A stretch of 47,597 nucleotides of DNA from an uncultured Acidimicrobiales bacterium (lineage in GTDB: Bacteria > Actinomycetota > Acidimicrobiia > Acidimicrobiales > SZUA-35), in contig CALIFY010000060.1 of assembly GCA_938021675.1 (NCBI GenBank), forward strand, positions 1 to 47,597, written 5' to 3'. The notes under the pieces are model-generated. The model did no database searches, was not told where the DNA came from, and was given only the letters and a program-made list of their open reading frames with translations. Position numbers and translations under genes: made by a program. The first letter of the stretch is position 1. Every line of letters starts with the position of its first letter. Of the stretch, positions 15,636-24,734 are shown one piece after another.

Positions 15636-17126
15636 TCAGCCGGCCAACCCAGCGGCCGCCTCCGCCGCCGCCCCGTATCGGTCCCGGACCGACCGGTCGT
15701 CATCGTTGACCGGGGTCACGATCGATCCGCCGTCCCGCAGCCCCCAACGATCGACGACGTCGTCGATCGAGTCGCCGCCGGCCACAGCCGCCGCTTGGAC
15801 CGCGGCGCCAGCTGCTGGGGCTTCATCTCCCCCGTCGGACGACCGATCGGGGATGCGAACTGGCCCCTGATAGAGGTCGGCCAACACTTGCCGATACGCC
15901 GCCGACCGGGCACCGCCGCCGACCAGGCGCAACTCGGCACCCTCATCGGACCGAACCCCGACCGCAGCCAGCGCATCCACCGCGTCGAGCAGGTTGGCGA
16001 GCACGCCTTCGTGGGCGGCCCGGGCAATGTCGGCCCGAGTGGTCGTTGGACGGAGTCCGGTGATCATTCCGGTGGCTGCCGGCAAGTTCGGTGTCCGCTC
16101 TCCATCGAAATACGGCACAACCGACACCCCTCCGGCTCCGGGCGCGGCCGACAGCGCAAGCGCGGCGAACTCGTCACGATCAACCCCGAGGGTGGCGGCC
16201 ACCATGTCGGTGACCTTGGTGGCGTTGAGGGTGCAGGCCAACGGCAAATAGGCGCCGTTGGCATCAGCGAAACCGGCGACCAGTCCGGACGGGTCCTTGG
16301 ATGGCCGACCGGACACGCCGAACACGGTGCCCGACGTTCCAAGCGACATCGCCACTTCGCCGGCGCGGAGTCCAAGCCCGAGGGCTGCTGCCATGTTGTC
16401 ACCGGTCCCGGCCCCGATGGTGGTGGTGACCGGCAGACCGAGTTCACGAGCGGCCCCGGCGGTGATCGTGCCGGCGGCTTCGGTCGGGGCCAACACCCGG
16501 GGAAGGCAGCCGATGAGGTCGCGGTTTGCACCGGCCGTAGCCAGTAGATCGGACCGGTAGGTGCCGGTCGATGGATCCCACCATCCCGTCCCCGACGCGT
16601 CGCCCCGATCGGTCACATGATTCCCGGTCAAACGCCAAGTCAGATAGTCGTGAGGCAACATGATCCGTTGGATCCGAGCCACCGCATCGGGCTCGTGGTC
16701 GACCAGCCATGCCAGTTTGGTCACGGTGATCGCCGGCACGGGCACGACCCCACAGGCCTCCGCCCAACCCGTCGCTCCGAGGCGTTCGACCAACCGCTCG
16801 GCCTGATGGGCCGACTCGGTATCGTTCCACAGCTTGGCGGGCCGGATGCCTCGGCCATCGCCATCTACGACGACGAGACCATGCTGCTGACCAGAGACGG
16901 CGACGGCGACAACGTCGTCACCGAAGGCGGCGAGCTCGGCAAACGCTGTGGTCAAGGCAATCCACCACGAATCAGGATCCTGTTCGGAACGCGGCGGCTC
17001 GGTGACGGTATGGGGGGCCCGAGCCGACGCCACCTCTCGCCCATCTTCAAGCCGTCGGAGCACAACCTTTGTCGACTGCGTCGACGAGTCGACTCCGGCG
17101 ACCAACGCGCCGTTCGGTTCGTTCAC
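15636..17126 (-). CDS. xylB: FGGY-family sugar kinase, xylulokinase type
   Basis: The enzyme phosphorylates a ketopentose, most likely D-xylulose, with ATP. The actin-like N-terminal lobe starts AGVDSSTQSTKVVLRRLEDG, and the catalytic region SGQQHGLVVVDGDGRGIRPAKLWNDTESA is close to xylulokinases (SGQMHGxVxLD, lWND). The second lobe shows GAGTGDNMAAALGLGL, MSLGTSGTVFGVS and the adenosine-binding LRLVGGGARSAAYRQVLADL. At 496 residues it has the usual length. No isomerase or transporter lies nearby, so the sugar assignment rests on the family alone. A related FGGY kinase is possible. Confidence 0.85.
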   Translation of the reverse strand: MNEPNGALVAGVDSSTQSTKVVLRRLEDGREVASARAPHTVTEPPRSEQDPDSWWIALTTAFAELAAFGDDVVAVAVSGQQHGLVVVDGDGRGIRPAKLWNDTESAHQAERLVERLGATGWAEACGVVPVPAITVTKLAWLVDHEPDAVARIQRIMLPHDYLTWRLTGNHVTDRGDASGTGWWDPSTGTYRSDLLATAGANRDLIGCLPRVLAPTEAAGTITAGAARELGLPVTTTIGAGTGDNMAAALGLGLRAGEVAMSLGTSGTVFGVSGRPSKDPSGLVAGFADANGAYLPLACTLNATKVTDMVAATLGVDRDEFAALALSAAPGAGGVSVVPYFDGERTPNLPAATGMITGLRPTTTRADIARAAHEGVLANLLDAVDALAAVGVRSDEGAELRLVGGGARSAAYRQVLADLYQGPVRIPDRSSDGGDEAPAAGAAVQAAAVAGGDSIDDVVDRWGLRDGGSIVTPVNDDDRSVRDRYGAAAEAAAGLAG

Positions 17127-17218
17127 CTGTCCTCCAACGCTCGCTTCTGGCCTCCGTCAATCTACGGTTGGCCGTCGAGTGCCTCAAATCGCAGAGTCAA
17201 CGAACGTTGAGGTTGGGC

Positions 17219-18229
17219 TCAGCCGGTCGAGCCGAAGGGATGAGCCCTGATGAACTCCTGGTTTGCTGCCACCCAGCGGACGACGCCGCCCCGGCTTAGC
17301 CCACCGTTCATCTGATTGAGCCAGTAGTTGAAGCCCCTCTGGTCATAGTTTCTGCCGAGGACGTTCCGATACACAACGGCCAGGAACTGAGCGTTGTTTG
17401 GCGATCCGTAGCGGGACCGGAACTCGGCTGACAGGGCGAACTGTTGGGCGATCTCGTCCAGTCCATAGCCCGAATCCCGCAGCTCCAACCAGTAGGCGGC
17501 ACCGGCGACATCGGGGTCACGATCGAAGAATGCCCGGTAGAGGCGCAGGGTGTCTGCGTGCCGTGCTTCGTACCGGCTGCTGGCGATCAGATTGCTGATA
17601 GACGTGTTTTTGGCGAAGGCGTCTGGCGATCCGGCGGGGAGCTGGGCGAATCCCTGGTCATCGCACCGGCGTGAGCCGTTGGTATAGAAGTTCTGTCCCG
17701 GTTCCTTTTTGGTGATCTCGCGAGGCGTGAGCGAACCACCGTCGCTCCCGACCCAAATAATGCCGTAGGCCGACTGGCCGAGGCAGAACACGCCGACCCT
17801 CATGTAGTCGGCATCGCCGAGCATGATCCGTCGGTGTGGGTCGGAGCCGTTCCAAAGATCGGCGAGAACACCGACATTGCCGCCCTGGCTGGACCATGTG
17901 ACGGCCAGAATCTCGGCCTCGACCAAAGGCTGATTGCAGCTCGGAGGGACGTGAGCCAACCGTCGGGCATCGGCGTTCTCCGCCACCACACATTCGATGT
18001 ACGCCTGGTAGCCGTCCCACTCTTCAACCCGAAGCGGAGCCAAGCCATACACATTGGTCCGCAACCGGTTGACCGTCTCGGCCAAGTCAGCTTCGGCACC
18101 AGGAGATTCTCGCCTCGGCCCCTCCCAGAAGCGGGTCGCGGCGGAGGCGACCGGAGCAGCGGTGGCCAACGAACCGAGCACCAGCAGGACGGGAAGAAAA
18201 ACCCGGGCGGCGCGACGCAATACGATCAT
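17219..18229 (-). CDS. Secreted CAP-like protein with DUF4214 module
   Basis: An exported 336-residue protein. A signal peptide (about 1-31, RRAARVFLPVLLVLGSLATAAPVASA) leads to a CAP/SCP-like domain at about 45-160. That domain has VNRLRTNVYGLAPLRVEEWDGYQ, LAHVPPSCN and a C-terminal YMRVGVFCLGQSAYGIIWVG strand pair. A spacer contains one further cysteine (RRCDDQG). Residues about 222-330 are a DUF4214 module (LRLYRAFFDRDPDVAGAAYWL, then VVYRNVLGRNYDQRGFNYWL). The order CAP then DUF4214 is the reverse of the M15 protein at 30553-31617. DUF4214 is common in exported actinobacterial proteins and its ligand is not settled. The gene is preceded by a 172-bp gap after the broken LigD gene. Confidence 0.8.
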   Translation of the reverse strand: MIVLRRAARVFLPVLLVLGSLATAAPVASAATRFWEGPRRESPGAEADLAETVNRLRTNVYGLAPLRVEEWDGYQAYIECVVAENADARRLAHVPPSCNQPLVEAEILAVTWSSQGGNVGVLADLWNGSDPHRRIMLGDADYMRVGVFCLGQSAYGIIWVGSDGGSLTPREITKKEPGQNFYTNGSRRCDDQGFAQLPAGSPDAFAKNTSISNLIASSRYEARHADTLRLYRAFFDRDPDVAGAAYWLELRDSGYGLDEIAQQFALSAEFRSRYGSPNNAQFLAVVYRNVLGRNYDQRGFNYWLNQMNGGLSRGGVVRWVAANQEFIRAHPFGSTG

Positions 18230-18401
18230 GATGGTCCATCGGCAGGTCTTGGTGTCTTTCTTGAGTCTTCAGACCTGTTCGCTCCACTCGCCAGGTAAAC
18301 GACGCAAGATTTAGCCGGTCGTCGAGTAGAAGAAACACCGCCTATGGCCTCATTTCATCGGGAGAATTGAGCCAGACGAGGGTGGGCGTAGGCCAAACGA
18401 A

Positions 18402-19290
18402 TCATTGGCGGTCACGGGCGGGAACCGGGCGAGCCCAGCGGTCCATATCGGCCCACGGATCAGGCTGCGCGTCCAGCCGGTCGAATACTCCCCGCAGCGT
18501 CACGCTTCGAGGAGTAAGGCGGTCGACGAGAGCTTGGTCGAGTTCATTCCACGTGATCGGTGCGGCTATCGGGCCCCCTTCAATAGCCCGTACCCCGTAG
18601 GGGGCGGCGATGGTCGACCCGTAGCTGTTTCGAGCCAGGTCGAGATAGATCCGGTCGCCTCGATCCGCTTTGGCAAACGAGACGGTCAGCTCATTCGGGA
18701 AGCGATCGAGCAGTGCGGTCGCCAGGGCACGCCCGAATCGGTGCACGACATCCCATGTTGCGGGCCTCTCGCACTCCGTTGGCTACTCGTCGGAGTCTGG
18801 CCATGCCAAACGGGTCTGCTGTGTGGGACGGGTCGGACGGGTCGGCTGTGTCGACTTCAAGTTCCCCGATGGCGCCGACACCGGGATCGGGAGGATCGAG
18901 ATCCACCACGAATCGGTCGGGGCGATCGAGCCGACCGGCCCGAGCCAAACCGATGTGGGGCGTGATCATGTTTTGTTGAGCGAAGTAGACCAGGGCCGCT
19001 GTGTCATGGACGACCGCATGGCGAATGACACCGCCCTTTTTCGTGAGTTCGACCCGGCGGATCCATTCGGGGTAGTGATCAGGGGTGTGCTTCTGAAAGA
19101 ATCCACTCGACCCGATGCCCTTCGGATAGCGGACTAACGTCAACGGCCGACCGCTCACATGGGGCAGCATCGTGGCCCCGATCCGACCGTAATACCGGGC
19201 CAGTTCGCCTTTGGTGATTCCGGAGTCGACGAACAATGCCTTACCGGGGTTGCTGACCTCGATCACCCGGCCGGCACACTCGATCGGCAT
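18402..19290 (-). pseudogene. Disrupted LigD-type polymerase/primase domain
   Basis: The intact homologues are the NHEJ polymerase (PolDom) of LigD. The first part, from an ATG at 19290, reads VIEVSNPGKALFVDSGITK, HVSGRPLTLVRYPKG, FFQKHTPDHYPEWIRRV and FVVDLDPP with the metal-binding Asp residues, up to RRVANGVRE. The remaining part lies in another frame of the same strand (from about 18770): TWDVVHRFGRALATALLDRF, FAKADRGDRIYLDLARNSYG and IAAPYGVRAIEGGPIAAPITW. Between them the conserved segment around (T/S)GS(K/R)G(L/F)H, about 30 residues in intact enzymes, is missing. A deletion of roughly 90 bases has thus removed the nucleotide-binding motif and shifted the frame. The true start is uncertain because the frame stays open upstream. 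No ligase domain or Ku gene is visible nearby. Confidence 0.75.
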
Positions 19291-19366
19291 CCGCTCATCG
19301 GCCACGACGCACCGTACCTCAGTCCTACCAGCGTCTTCGAGTTCCCTCGAACCGAGGACGGTACCG

Positions 19367-20473
19367 CTAGAACATGACGACTCCGAAGTCGCCGGAGTCG
19401 CCGGCCCAATAAAGGCGAACGTGGAGACGGTAACGGCGGCCGGCGAAAAGCTTGAGGTCGAACTCTGCGTTTCGGTCGAATCCGCTGTCGTCGTCGCCGG
19501 ACCGGAACCGCCATTGACCGTCGACGTCTTCGAACAACACCAACACCGTGTCTGCCGGGCCAAAAGTTCGGAACCGATACCGGCGGGTGGCGGTCGGCTC
19601 GACCAAGAATTGAGTTTGTTCACCCTCATCCAAGGAGACGGGCTCCGAACGGAACGGTTCAAGCGACCGAATTCGCTTCCCCACCGTCGGATACCACTGT
19701 TTGGCCCATCGCTTGTCGGCTGCCGAGAGACCCCCGGCCGGAACCAACGCCTGGCTTCGATACTTTGACGGCACCTGGATAAGTCCGGCATCGAAGGGGT
19801 AGTGCATCACCGAATTCGGATCCCACTTCGATCCCGACACCGACGACTCCGGCAGTTTGCGGAGAATGTTATGAAACGTCTTGTCACGGCTCCAGCTGTT
19901 CGGCGGTTTCGCCAATTCTCGGTATACGGCATCCTCATCCCAGACGATCCCCGAAAACGGGTTCTGGTGTTCATGGGGCATGCCGAGTGTGTGGCCGATC
20001 TCGTGGATGGCGGTATCGAGATCGCCGGTCAGATCCCAACCGAAGTTCATGGTCCGAGCGGTCGTCGGCTCATCGAGGATCCGTCGCCCAAGCCACGACC
20101 ACGACCCATCGCCATGGACGAATCCGATCCGGATCTCGGCCTCCGATGGTCGGTCAACCTTCTCGAAATCGATGCCTATCCCGATCGCCGACCAGGCCGC
20201 AAATGCCTCCTCGACAACCCGCTGCTGGGCCGCTCCACCACCCCACCGAAACCTCCGACGATCCCACTCGAACTCATCGGCCCCGAAGTAGTAGTAACGA
20301 AGGGTGGTGCCGCTTACCCATTTCCTGTCGCCATCGACAATGGCTGCCGATCGGCCCGGATGCAGCTCTGGGTCGAGTTGTCTCGGCGGCTGCTCGGGAA
20401 GGCCACAGATCGATGCTCCCGCACCGACCGCGGCCCGATCCTGGCCGGATGTACTTTTACTTTGAGCTGCCAT
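19367..20473 (-). CDS. M12-like zinc metalloprotease
   Basis: A 368-residue metzincin-type protease. The catalytic helix reads DTAIHEIGHTLGMPHEHQNP (His157, Glu158, His161, His167), followed by the Met-turn SVMHYPF with Met223 and Tyr225, as in astacins. The N-terminal part (about 40-130) matches the usual substrate-cleft sheet, with RIGFVHGDGSWSWLG just before the helix. Residues from about 270 form a beta-rich C-terminal domain (TQFLVEPTATRRYRFRTFG and onward) like the pre-peptidase C-terminal fold. Start: ATG at 20473 with GGGGG seven bases upstream. No signal peptide is visible from this start or from any in-frame start up to 20635, which is unusual for the group. Export, if any, must use another route. 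Confidence 0.82.
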   Translation of the reverse strand: MAAQSKSTSGQDRAAVGAGASICGLPEQPPRQLDPELHPGRSAAIVDGDRKWVSGTTLRYYYFGADEFEWDRRRFRWGGGAAQQRVVEEAFAAWSAIGIGIDFEKVDRPSEAEIRIGFVHGDGSWSWLGRRILDEPTTARTMNFGWDLTGDLDTAIHEIGHTLGMPHEHQNPFSGIVWDEDAVYRELAKPPNSWSRDKTFHNILRKLPESSVSGSKWDPNSVMHYPFDAGLIQVPSKYRSQALVPAGGLSAADKRWAKQWYPTVGKRIRSLEPFRSEPVSLDEGEQTQFLVEPTATRRYRFRTFGPADTVLVLFEDVDGQWRFRSGDDDSGFDRNAEFDLKLFAGRRYRLHVRLYWAGDSGDFGVVMF

Positions 20474-20564
20474 CGGTGGTCCCCCAAGACTCGGCGTGAC
20501 GACGAGAATACGTCGCGATACTGACGCCGGGGTGGGATGGCTGATACAGAAAATCCCGTTTTTC

Positions 20565-21335
20565 CTACAGCCCCAGACGGCGGCGAAGTTCGGGGGCGTG
20601 ACGGCGCGACACCGGAACGACCGAGTCGGCACCATCGTTCATCACCAACACAACACCACCCCGATAGTCCGACCTGAGTTCGGCCACCCGATCGAGATTC
20701 ACCAGGTGAGATCGGTGGACCCGCAGCATCCGAACCGACAGTCGCTCTTCAAGCTCAGCCAACGTGTAGTTGACCAACACCCGCTCGCGTCGGAGCATCA
20801 GGTAGCAGTAGCCCCGAGCGGCCGATGCCGCCACCACGTCGGCCTCGTCGACAAACACCGTGCGTTCCCCCCGCTGAATGGGGAGCCGACGATTTGGTTC
20901 GACCAGTTCTGCCCGGCGATCTTCCACCATCGGCCGATCGGTTCGCCCCACCCCAATCCGGGCCAAAGCTTGACCTAACCGATCGGCATCGAATGGTTTC
21001 AGCAGATAATCGGCGGCCGATAGCTCGAACGCGTCCACCGCGTGGTCCGGATAGGCGGTGGTAAAGACGACCGCTGGTGATCCCGGCCGCGTGACCAGTT
21101 CACGAGCCAACGCCAGCCCACCCCGACCCGGCATGCGGATGTCGAGGAACACCACGTCGTAGGCGACGGCTTGGAGGAGCAACTCGGCCTCTTCGGCAGT
21201 TGCTGCCGCTCCGACTACCAGTACGCCATCGGCTTGCTCCAGAAGGTACCGAAGCTCGTCGCGGGCCGGTGCTTCGTCATCTACGATCAGGCATCGCAGC
21301 GGCGCTATGCCCTCGTCGGTGGTGGTGTCGGTCAT
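20565..21335 (-). CDS. LytTR-type response regulator
   Basis: The regulator pairs with the sensor encoded just upstream. The receiver domain (about 12-125) has CLIVDDEAPARDEL, the phosphorylation site VVFLDIRMPG (Asp65), VVFTTAYPDHAVDAF and DYLLKPFD. The LytTR DNA-binding domain (about 150-255) shows VVAASAARGYCYLML, RVLVNYTLAELEERL and MLRVHRSHLVNLDRV. LytTR regulators bind pairs of short direct repeats, usually upstream of a transporter or surface gene. The ATG at 21335 overlaps the sensor stop (TGATG), so translation is coupled; a GTG one codon earlier is possible. It is the last gene of the symporter unit, so the symporters are the probable targets. Confidence 0.93.
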   Translation of the reverse strand: MTDTTTDEGIAPLRCLIVDDEAPARDELRYLLEQADGVLVVGAAATAEEAELLLQAVAYDVVFLDIRMPGRGGLALARELVTRPGSPAVVFTTAYPDHAVDAFELSAADYLLKPFDADRLGQALARIGVGRTDRPMVEDRRAELVEPNRRLPIQRGERTVFVDEADVVAASAARGYCYLMLRRERVLVNYTLAELEERLSVRMLRVHRSHLVNLDRVAELRSDYRGGVVLVMNDGADSVVPVSRRHAPELRRRLGL

Positions 21336-22570
21336 CACAGGGGGAGGTCCAGTTCGACTCTGGTGCCTTTGCCGGGGCTCGATCGGATATCGAGCCGGTA
21401 CCGGGAACCGTAGAGACCGTCGAGCCGATCGTGGATGTTGTGGAGCGCCAGCCCACCGCTGGGCGATCGGTATGTCCCGGCCGCAACCTCTCGGAGAAGG
21501 TCGGGTTCCATGCCCAGACCATCGTCGCGAACCTGGATCTTCATCGAACCGGCGAGCGGATCGACCCGGGCCTTCAACGCAACCGTCCCACCGCCGGCTT
21601 TTGGGGCCAGCCCGTGTTTCACCGCGTTCTCGACCAACGGCTGGATGGTCAACACCGGAACCTTGGCCGGCAAAATTTGCGGGTCGATGTCGTAGTGCAA
21701 GTCAAGCCGGTCGTCGTAGCGGGCCTTCTCCAAACTCAGGTAGGTCCGCACGAAGAAGTACTCGTGGGCGAACTCGGCGAATTGGCTGTCCTGCTGGATG
21801 GCATATCGGAAGAAGTCGGCGAGCCGTTGGAGGAGTTGGCGGGTCTCGTCCGGGTCGGTCCGACTTTTACTGGCGATCGTGTTGAGGGTGTTGAACAGAA
21901 AGTGCGGGTTGATCTGGGCCCGAAGAGCCTGCAACTTCGCGTCCGCCGCTTGTTGCGCTTTGTTGGTCAGATCCGCCACCTCAAGATGGAGAGAGACCAG
22001 GCTGGCCACGCTCTCCAGCTGGGTTACCGACGGGATACGACCATCATCGAACCGTACGACGAGTGAACCGACGACCTCCCCCTCGACGGTCAGCGGCAGC
22101 GCGACCTCGGTGTCGTCACCCTGCTCGAAACGGACCGTTCGGCCCAGCTCGAACGCCCGGCGACTCGACTGGCCGAGCGTCTCCGGCAACCGGTCCCGCC
22201 CGGCCGACCCGAGCACCTCGGTGGTATCGGTGATCGCTACCGCAGCGCCCCCGGTAATCGGCAGCAGAATGCCCGCCGATCGCGATGCCGTCCGCTCGGT
22301 CAGTCCATCACGCAGGTATGGGAGTGTCCGGTTGACGATCGCCAACGGATCGCCGGGGGTCCCGTCCAGGGGAGCGGCCGACAGCCGGCCGAGTTGGCGT
22401 GGGCCCCGCATCGCTGATGGATACCCCCAGACGGTCAGCATGGTCGCGACAACACCTATGACCACCGTCGGTGCGGTTTCCAGCGGCGCCGCCGTCACCA
22501 TTTGCGTCCCGACCCATACCGCGGTCCATACCGCGGCGATAGCGGCCAAGAGCGGCCACGACCCTTTCAC
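21335..22570 (-). CDS. LytS-type sensor histidine kinase
   Basis: A membrane sensor of 411 residues. Two hydrophobic helices (about 6-25 and 34-50) are followed by a GAF-like domain (about 70-195, ending GEVVGSLVVRFDDG) and a coiled stretch. The His_kinase domain has the phosphoacceptor motif LRAQINPHFLFNTLNTIASK (His223). A HATPase domain shows TIQPLVENAVKHGL and QVRDDGLGM. The start is GTG at 22570 with GGGGGAG six bases upstream, 28 bases after the symporter stop. The frame is open further upstream, but that part overlaps the symporter. The GAF-like domain suggests detection of a small molecule in the cytoplasm rather than outside. Confidence 0.92.
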   Translation of the reverse strand: MKGSWPLLAAIAAVWTAVWVGTQMVTAAPLETAPTVVIGVVATMLTVWGYPSAMRGPRQLGRLSAAPLDGTPGDPLAIVNRTLPYLRDGLTERTASRSAGILLPITGGAAVAITDTTEVLGSAGRDRLPETLGQSSRRAFELGRTVRFEQGDDTEVALPLTVEGEVVGSLVVRFDDGRIPSVTQLESVASLVSLHLEVADLTNKAQQAADAKLQALRAQINPHFLFNTLNTIASKSRTDPDETRQLLQRLADFFRYAIQQDSQFAEFAHEYFFVRTYLSLEKARYDDRLDLHYDIDPQILPAKVPVLTIQPLVENAVKHGLAPKAGGGTVALKARVDPLAGSMKIQVRDDGLGMEPDLLREVAAGTYRSPSGGLALHNIHDRLDGLYGSRYRLDIRSSPGKGTRVELDLPL

Positions 22571-22598
22571 CGGTGCTCCCCCAGCGCCCAGATGCCGA

Positions 22599-24269
22599 TC
22601 ATGGAACTCCGGTGTCCAGCGTGATTCGGGTGAGGCGCTCCGACCGGCGATCGTTGGCCGAGCCATGAAGGCGGACCCATATCCCATCGATTCCGGCGAC
22701 CGGCGTCGTCAACAGCGACACGACGACGATGACTACCGATACCAGCGGCCCGATAACGATGGTCGGCGTCTGCCACGCGCCAGCTAACCCCAGTCCGGCT
22801 AGGCCGGTCACGACAACGCCAACGCTCATCACCGCGCCGAGGACCATGCCGGCGATGACGGCCGTCGCCGTCGTCCGCTTCCACCAGATCCCCAGGACTA
22901 AGCATGGCGTCAGGGTGGAACCGGCCAAGGCGAATGCGGCGGTCACCAGAGCGGCGACGACCGAAGGGGTCGAGGCCGACACATCACTCGGGTCGAGGCC
23001 GACGGCGACCATCGCCGCGCCAACCGCTACGACCCCGACCGCAACCTGCCCCGCTTTGAGCGCTTGAGCTCTTGTCGCCCGCGGGTTGAGGTATCGCTCG
23101 TAGATGTCGTGCCCCCACGATGCGGACGCCGCCAGCAGGAGCCCTCCGATCGTTGACATGATGGCCAGGAGAGCCCCGGTGGTCACCACCGACAACCCGA
23201 TATCGCCACCATAGAGACGGCCCAGCGATAGCAACGCATGCTCGGGGACTCGAAGGACACCGTCGACCGTCAACTCCGCCAGCCACGGATCGTCGGCCGC
23301 TTTGGAGGCGATAATGGAACGGGCGGCGGTCCCGAGCATCACGGCCAAGGTATAGAACAGCCCGACGAACGCCAGAACCCAGACCGTCGTCATCCGGGCC
23401 GCCCGCCCGGTCGGGCTGGTAAAGAAGCGATTCATAACGTGTGGCAGACCAGCCGTGCCAGCCATAAGCGTGACGACCAATGCGAAATGACCGATGGCCC
23501 CGTAGCGAGCGCCGGGACGACCGAACAACGCCGGCTCGCCGTCGAGCTGGCTGGTGACAACTTCGAGCGACTCCGCCCCGGCGCTGTCGACGACCGGTCT
23601 GGTCAGCACCGTCTCGTTGGCGTCTCGCAGCGCGCCAGAATAGGAGAATCCCTGCGACACCATCGCCGCCGCCAACCACACCAGCACGGCGACCAAGACC
23701 ACGAATTGGATCGCTTGGTTCCAGGTCGTGCCCCGCATCCCCCCGATCACTACCAACAGGGCGGTGAGGACCGTCGACGCCACGATGCCGGTTCCGTACG
23801 GGTCGAGGCCGGGCAACGACGCACCGCTGAGGAGCTGCCAGGCCAGTCCCCCGCCGACCGCCTGTGGGATCAGGTAGGCCAGGATGATCAACTCGACGAC
23901 GAGAACCGCCACGAGGCGGACCGCCTCGGAACCGAACCGTCTCGCCAAAAAGTCTGGGATCGATCGTTCACCGAACCGGCGAAGTGGCGTGGCGATAAAG
24001 AGCAGAACCGGGACGAACCCGGCGGCGAACCCCGTGGCGTACCAGGCACCGTCGAGGCCGGCGGCGTAGACCGCGGCCGCCACGCCGAGGAACGAGGCGG
24101 CCGAGACGTAATCACCGCAGATGGCACAGGCGTTTGTCAACACACCCATCTGCCGGCCGGCGAGTTGAAAGTCGAGGGCGGTCCGGGTGCCGCGGACTCG
24201 TGCCAGCAGCACGACGGCTACCGACAGCCCCAAAGCCACCGCCACCACGCCGAGCTGGGCTGCGTTCAC
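22599..24269 (-). CDS. Sodium:solute symporter, ActP-like
   Basis: A 556-residue SSS-family transporter that probably imports a monocarboxylate with sodium or protons. The segment ACAICGDYVSAASFLGVAAAVYAAG matches the acetate permease group (GDYxSAASFLG). Other typical blocks are RSIPDFLARRFG, AYLIPQAVGGGL, IGGMRGTTWNQAIQF, AGTAGLPHVMNRFFTSP and LLLAASASWGHDIYERYL. About 13 hydrophobic helices can be placed. The GTG start at 24269 overlaps the small DUF485-like gene by 4 nt. This pairing is seen with ActP and YjcH. The downstream LytS/LytTR genes suggest nutrient-responsive control. The substrate is inferred only. Confidence 0.88.
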   Translation of the reverse strand: MNAAQLGVVAVALGLSVAVVLLARVRGTRTALDFQLAGRQMGVLTNACAICGDYVSAASFLGVAAAVYAAGLDGAWYATGFAAGFVPVLLFIATPLRRFGERSIPDFLARRFGSEAVRLVAVLVVELIILAYLIPQAVGGGLAWQLLSGASLPGLDPYGTGIVASTVLTALLVVIGGMRGTTWNQAIQFVVLVAVLVWLAAAMVSQGFSYSGALRDANETVLTRPVVDSAGAESLEVVTSQLDGEPALFGRPGARYGAIGHFALVVTLMAGTAGLPHVMNRFFTSPTGRAARMTTVWVLAFVGLFYTLAVMLGTAARSIIASKAADDPWLAELTVDGVLRVPEHALLSLGRLYGGDIGLSVVTTGALLAIMSTIGGLLLAASASWGHDIYERYLNPRATRAQALKAGQVAVGVVAVGAAMVAVGLDPSDVSASTPSVVAALVTAAFALAGSTLTPCLVLGIWWKRTTATAVIAGMVLGAVMSVGVVVTGLAGLGLAGAWQTPTIVIGPLVSVVIVVVSLLTTPVAGIDGIWVRLHGSANDRRSERLTRITLDTGVP

Positions 24270-24718
24270 CCTGTCGGCCTCTCCGTCGCTCCCAGTACAG
24301 CCTGCTCGACCGACCCATTGTTTGGCACGGCCTGTCGATCGCCGAGGCGAGATCGAAAGATCTTTCGAGCGGTGGGCAGAGAACTCGCACCCATCATCCG
24401 GTCATCGACCGCATTGGCCAACGTGGCGGCGGCGAGGCCGATGATCACGAAAAAAATGTAGAGACCGATCGCCATCATCAGAAAGGAGGGACTGAATCCT
24501 CCGAGCACACGGTCGGTCGTAGCCCAGCTCGAGGTGACCGTTCCTGCGGCGACCCCCAGCACCCCAAGGAGAAAGAACGTGCAATAGGCGACGGCGATGC
24601 GACGCTGACTGCGGAAGGCAGCGTCGACTTCCGCCGACGTATCAGCGTCGTGAAACGAGGCGTACCCTTCGACGGTCAACTCTCCCCTATGGTCACCCGG
24701 ATCCGCTTGGGCGTCCAC
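24266..24718 (-). CDS. DUF485-like small partner of the symporter
   Basis: A 150-residue protein with two membrane helices (RIAVAYCTFFLLGVLGVAAGTV and FLMMAIGLYIFFVIIGLAAATLANAV). It corresponds to the small two-helix proteins (YjcH/DUF485) found beside ActP-type symporters. Both ends are polar, and the C-terminal tail (about 45 residues) is longer than in the short family members. It begins with GTG at 24718 and its stop overlaps the symporter start (GTGA). It is probably needed for assembly or activity of the transporter, a role inferred from conserved pairing. Confidence 0.75.
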   Translation of the reverse strand: MDAQADPGDHRGELTVEGYASFHDADTSAEVDAAFRSQRRIAVAYCTFFLLGVLGVAAGTVTSSWATTDRVLGGFSPSFLMMAIGLYIFFVIIGLAAATLANAVDDRMMGASSLPTARKIFRSRLGDRQAVPNNGSVEQAVLGATERPTG

Positions 24719-24734
24719 AACCAGATAGTAGCAG

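Noticed and set aside
15546-16547. 333-codon open frame on the plus strand
   Set aside because: It lies entirely opposite the sugar kinase gene and lysA start region, and its translation has no family features. GC-rich third positions on one strand leave such open antisense frames.
19291-19791. N-terminal extension of the LigD-like frame
   Set aside because: The frame is open, but it runs through the M12 protease gene out of frame and shows no polymerase features.
23238-24461. 407-codon open frame on the plus strand
   Set aside because: It is antisense to the ActP-like symporter, with low-complexity charged translation; the symporter frame has clear motifs.
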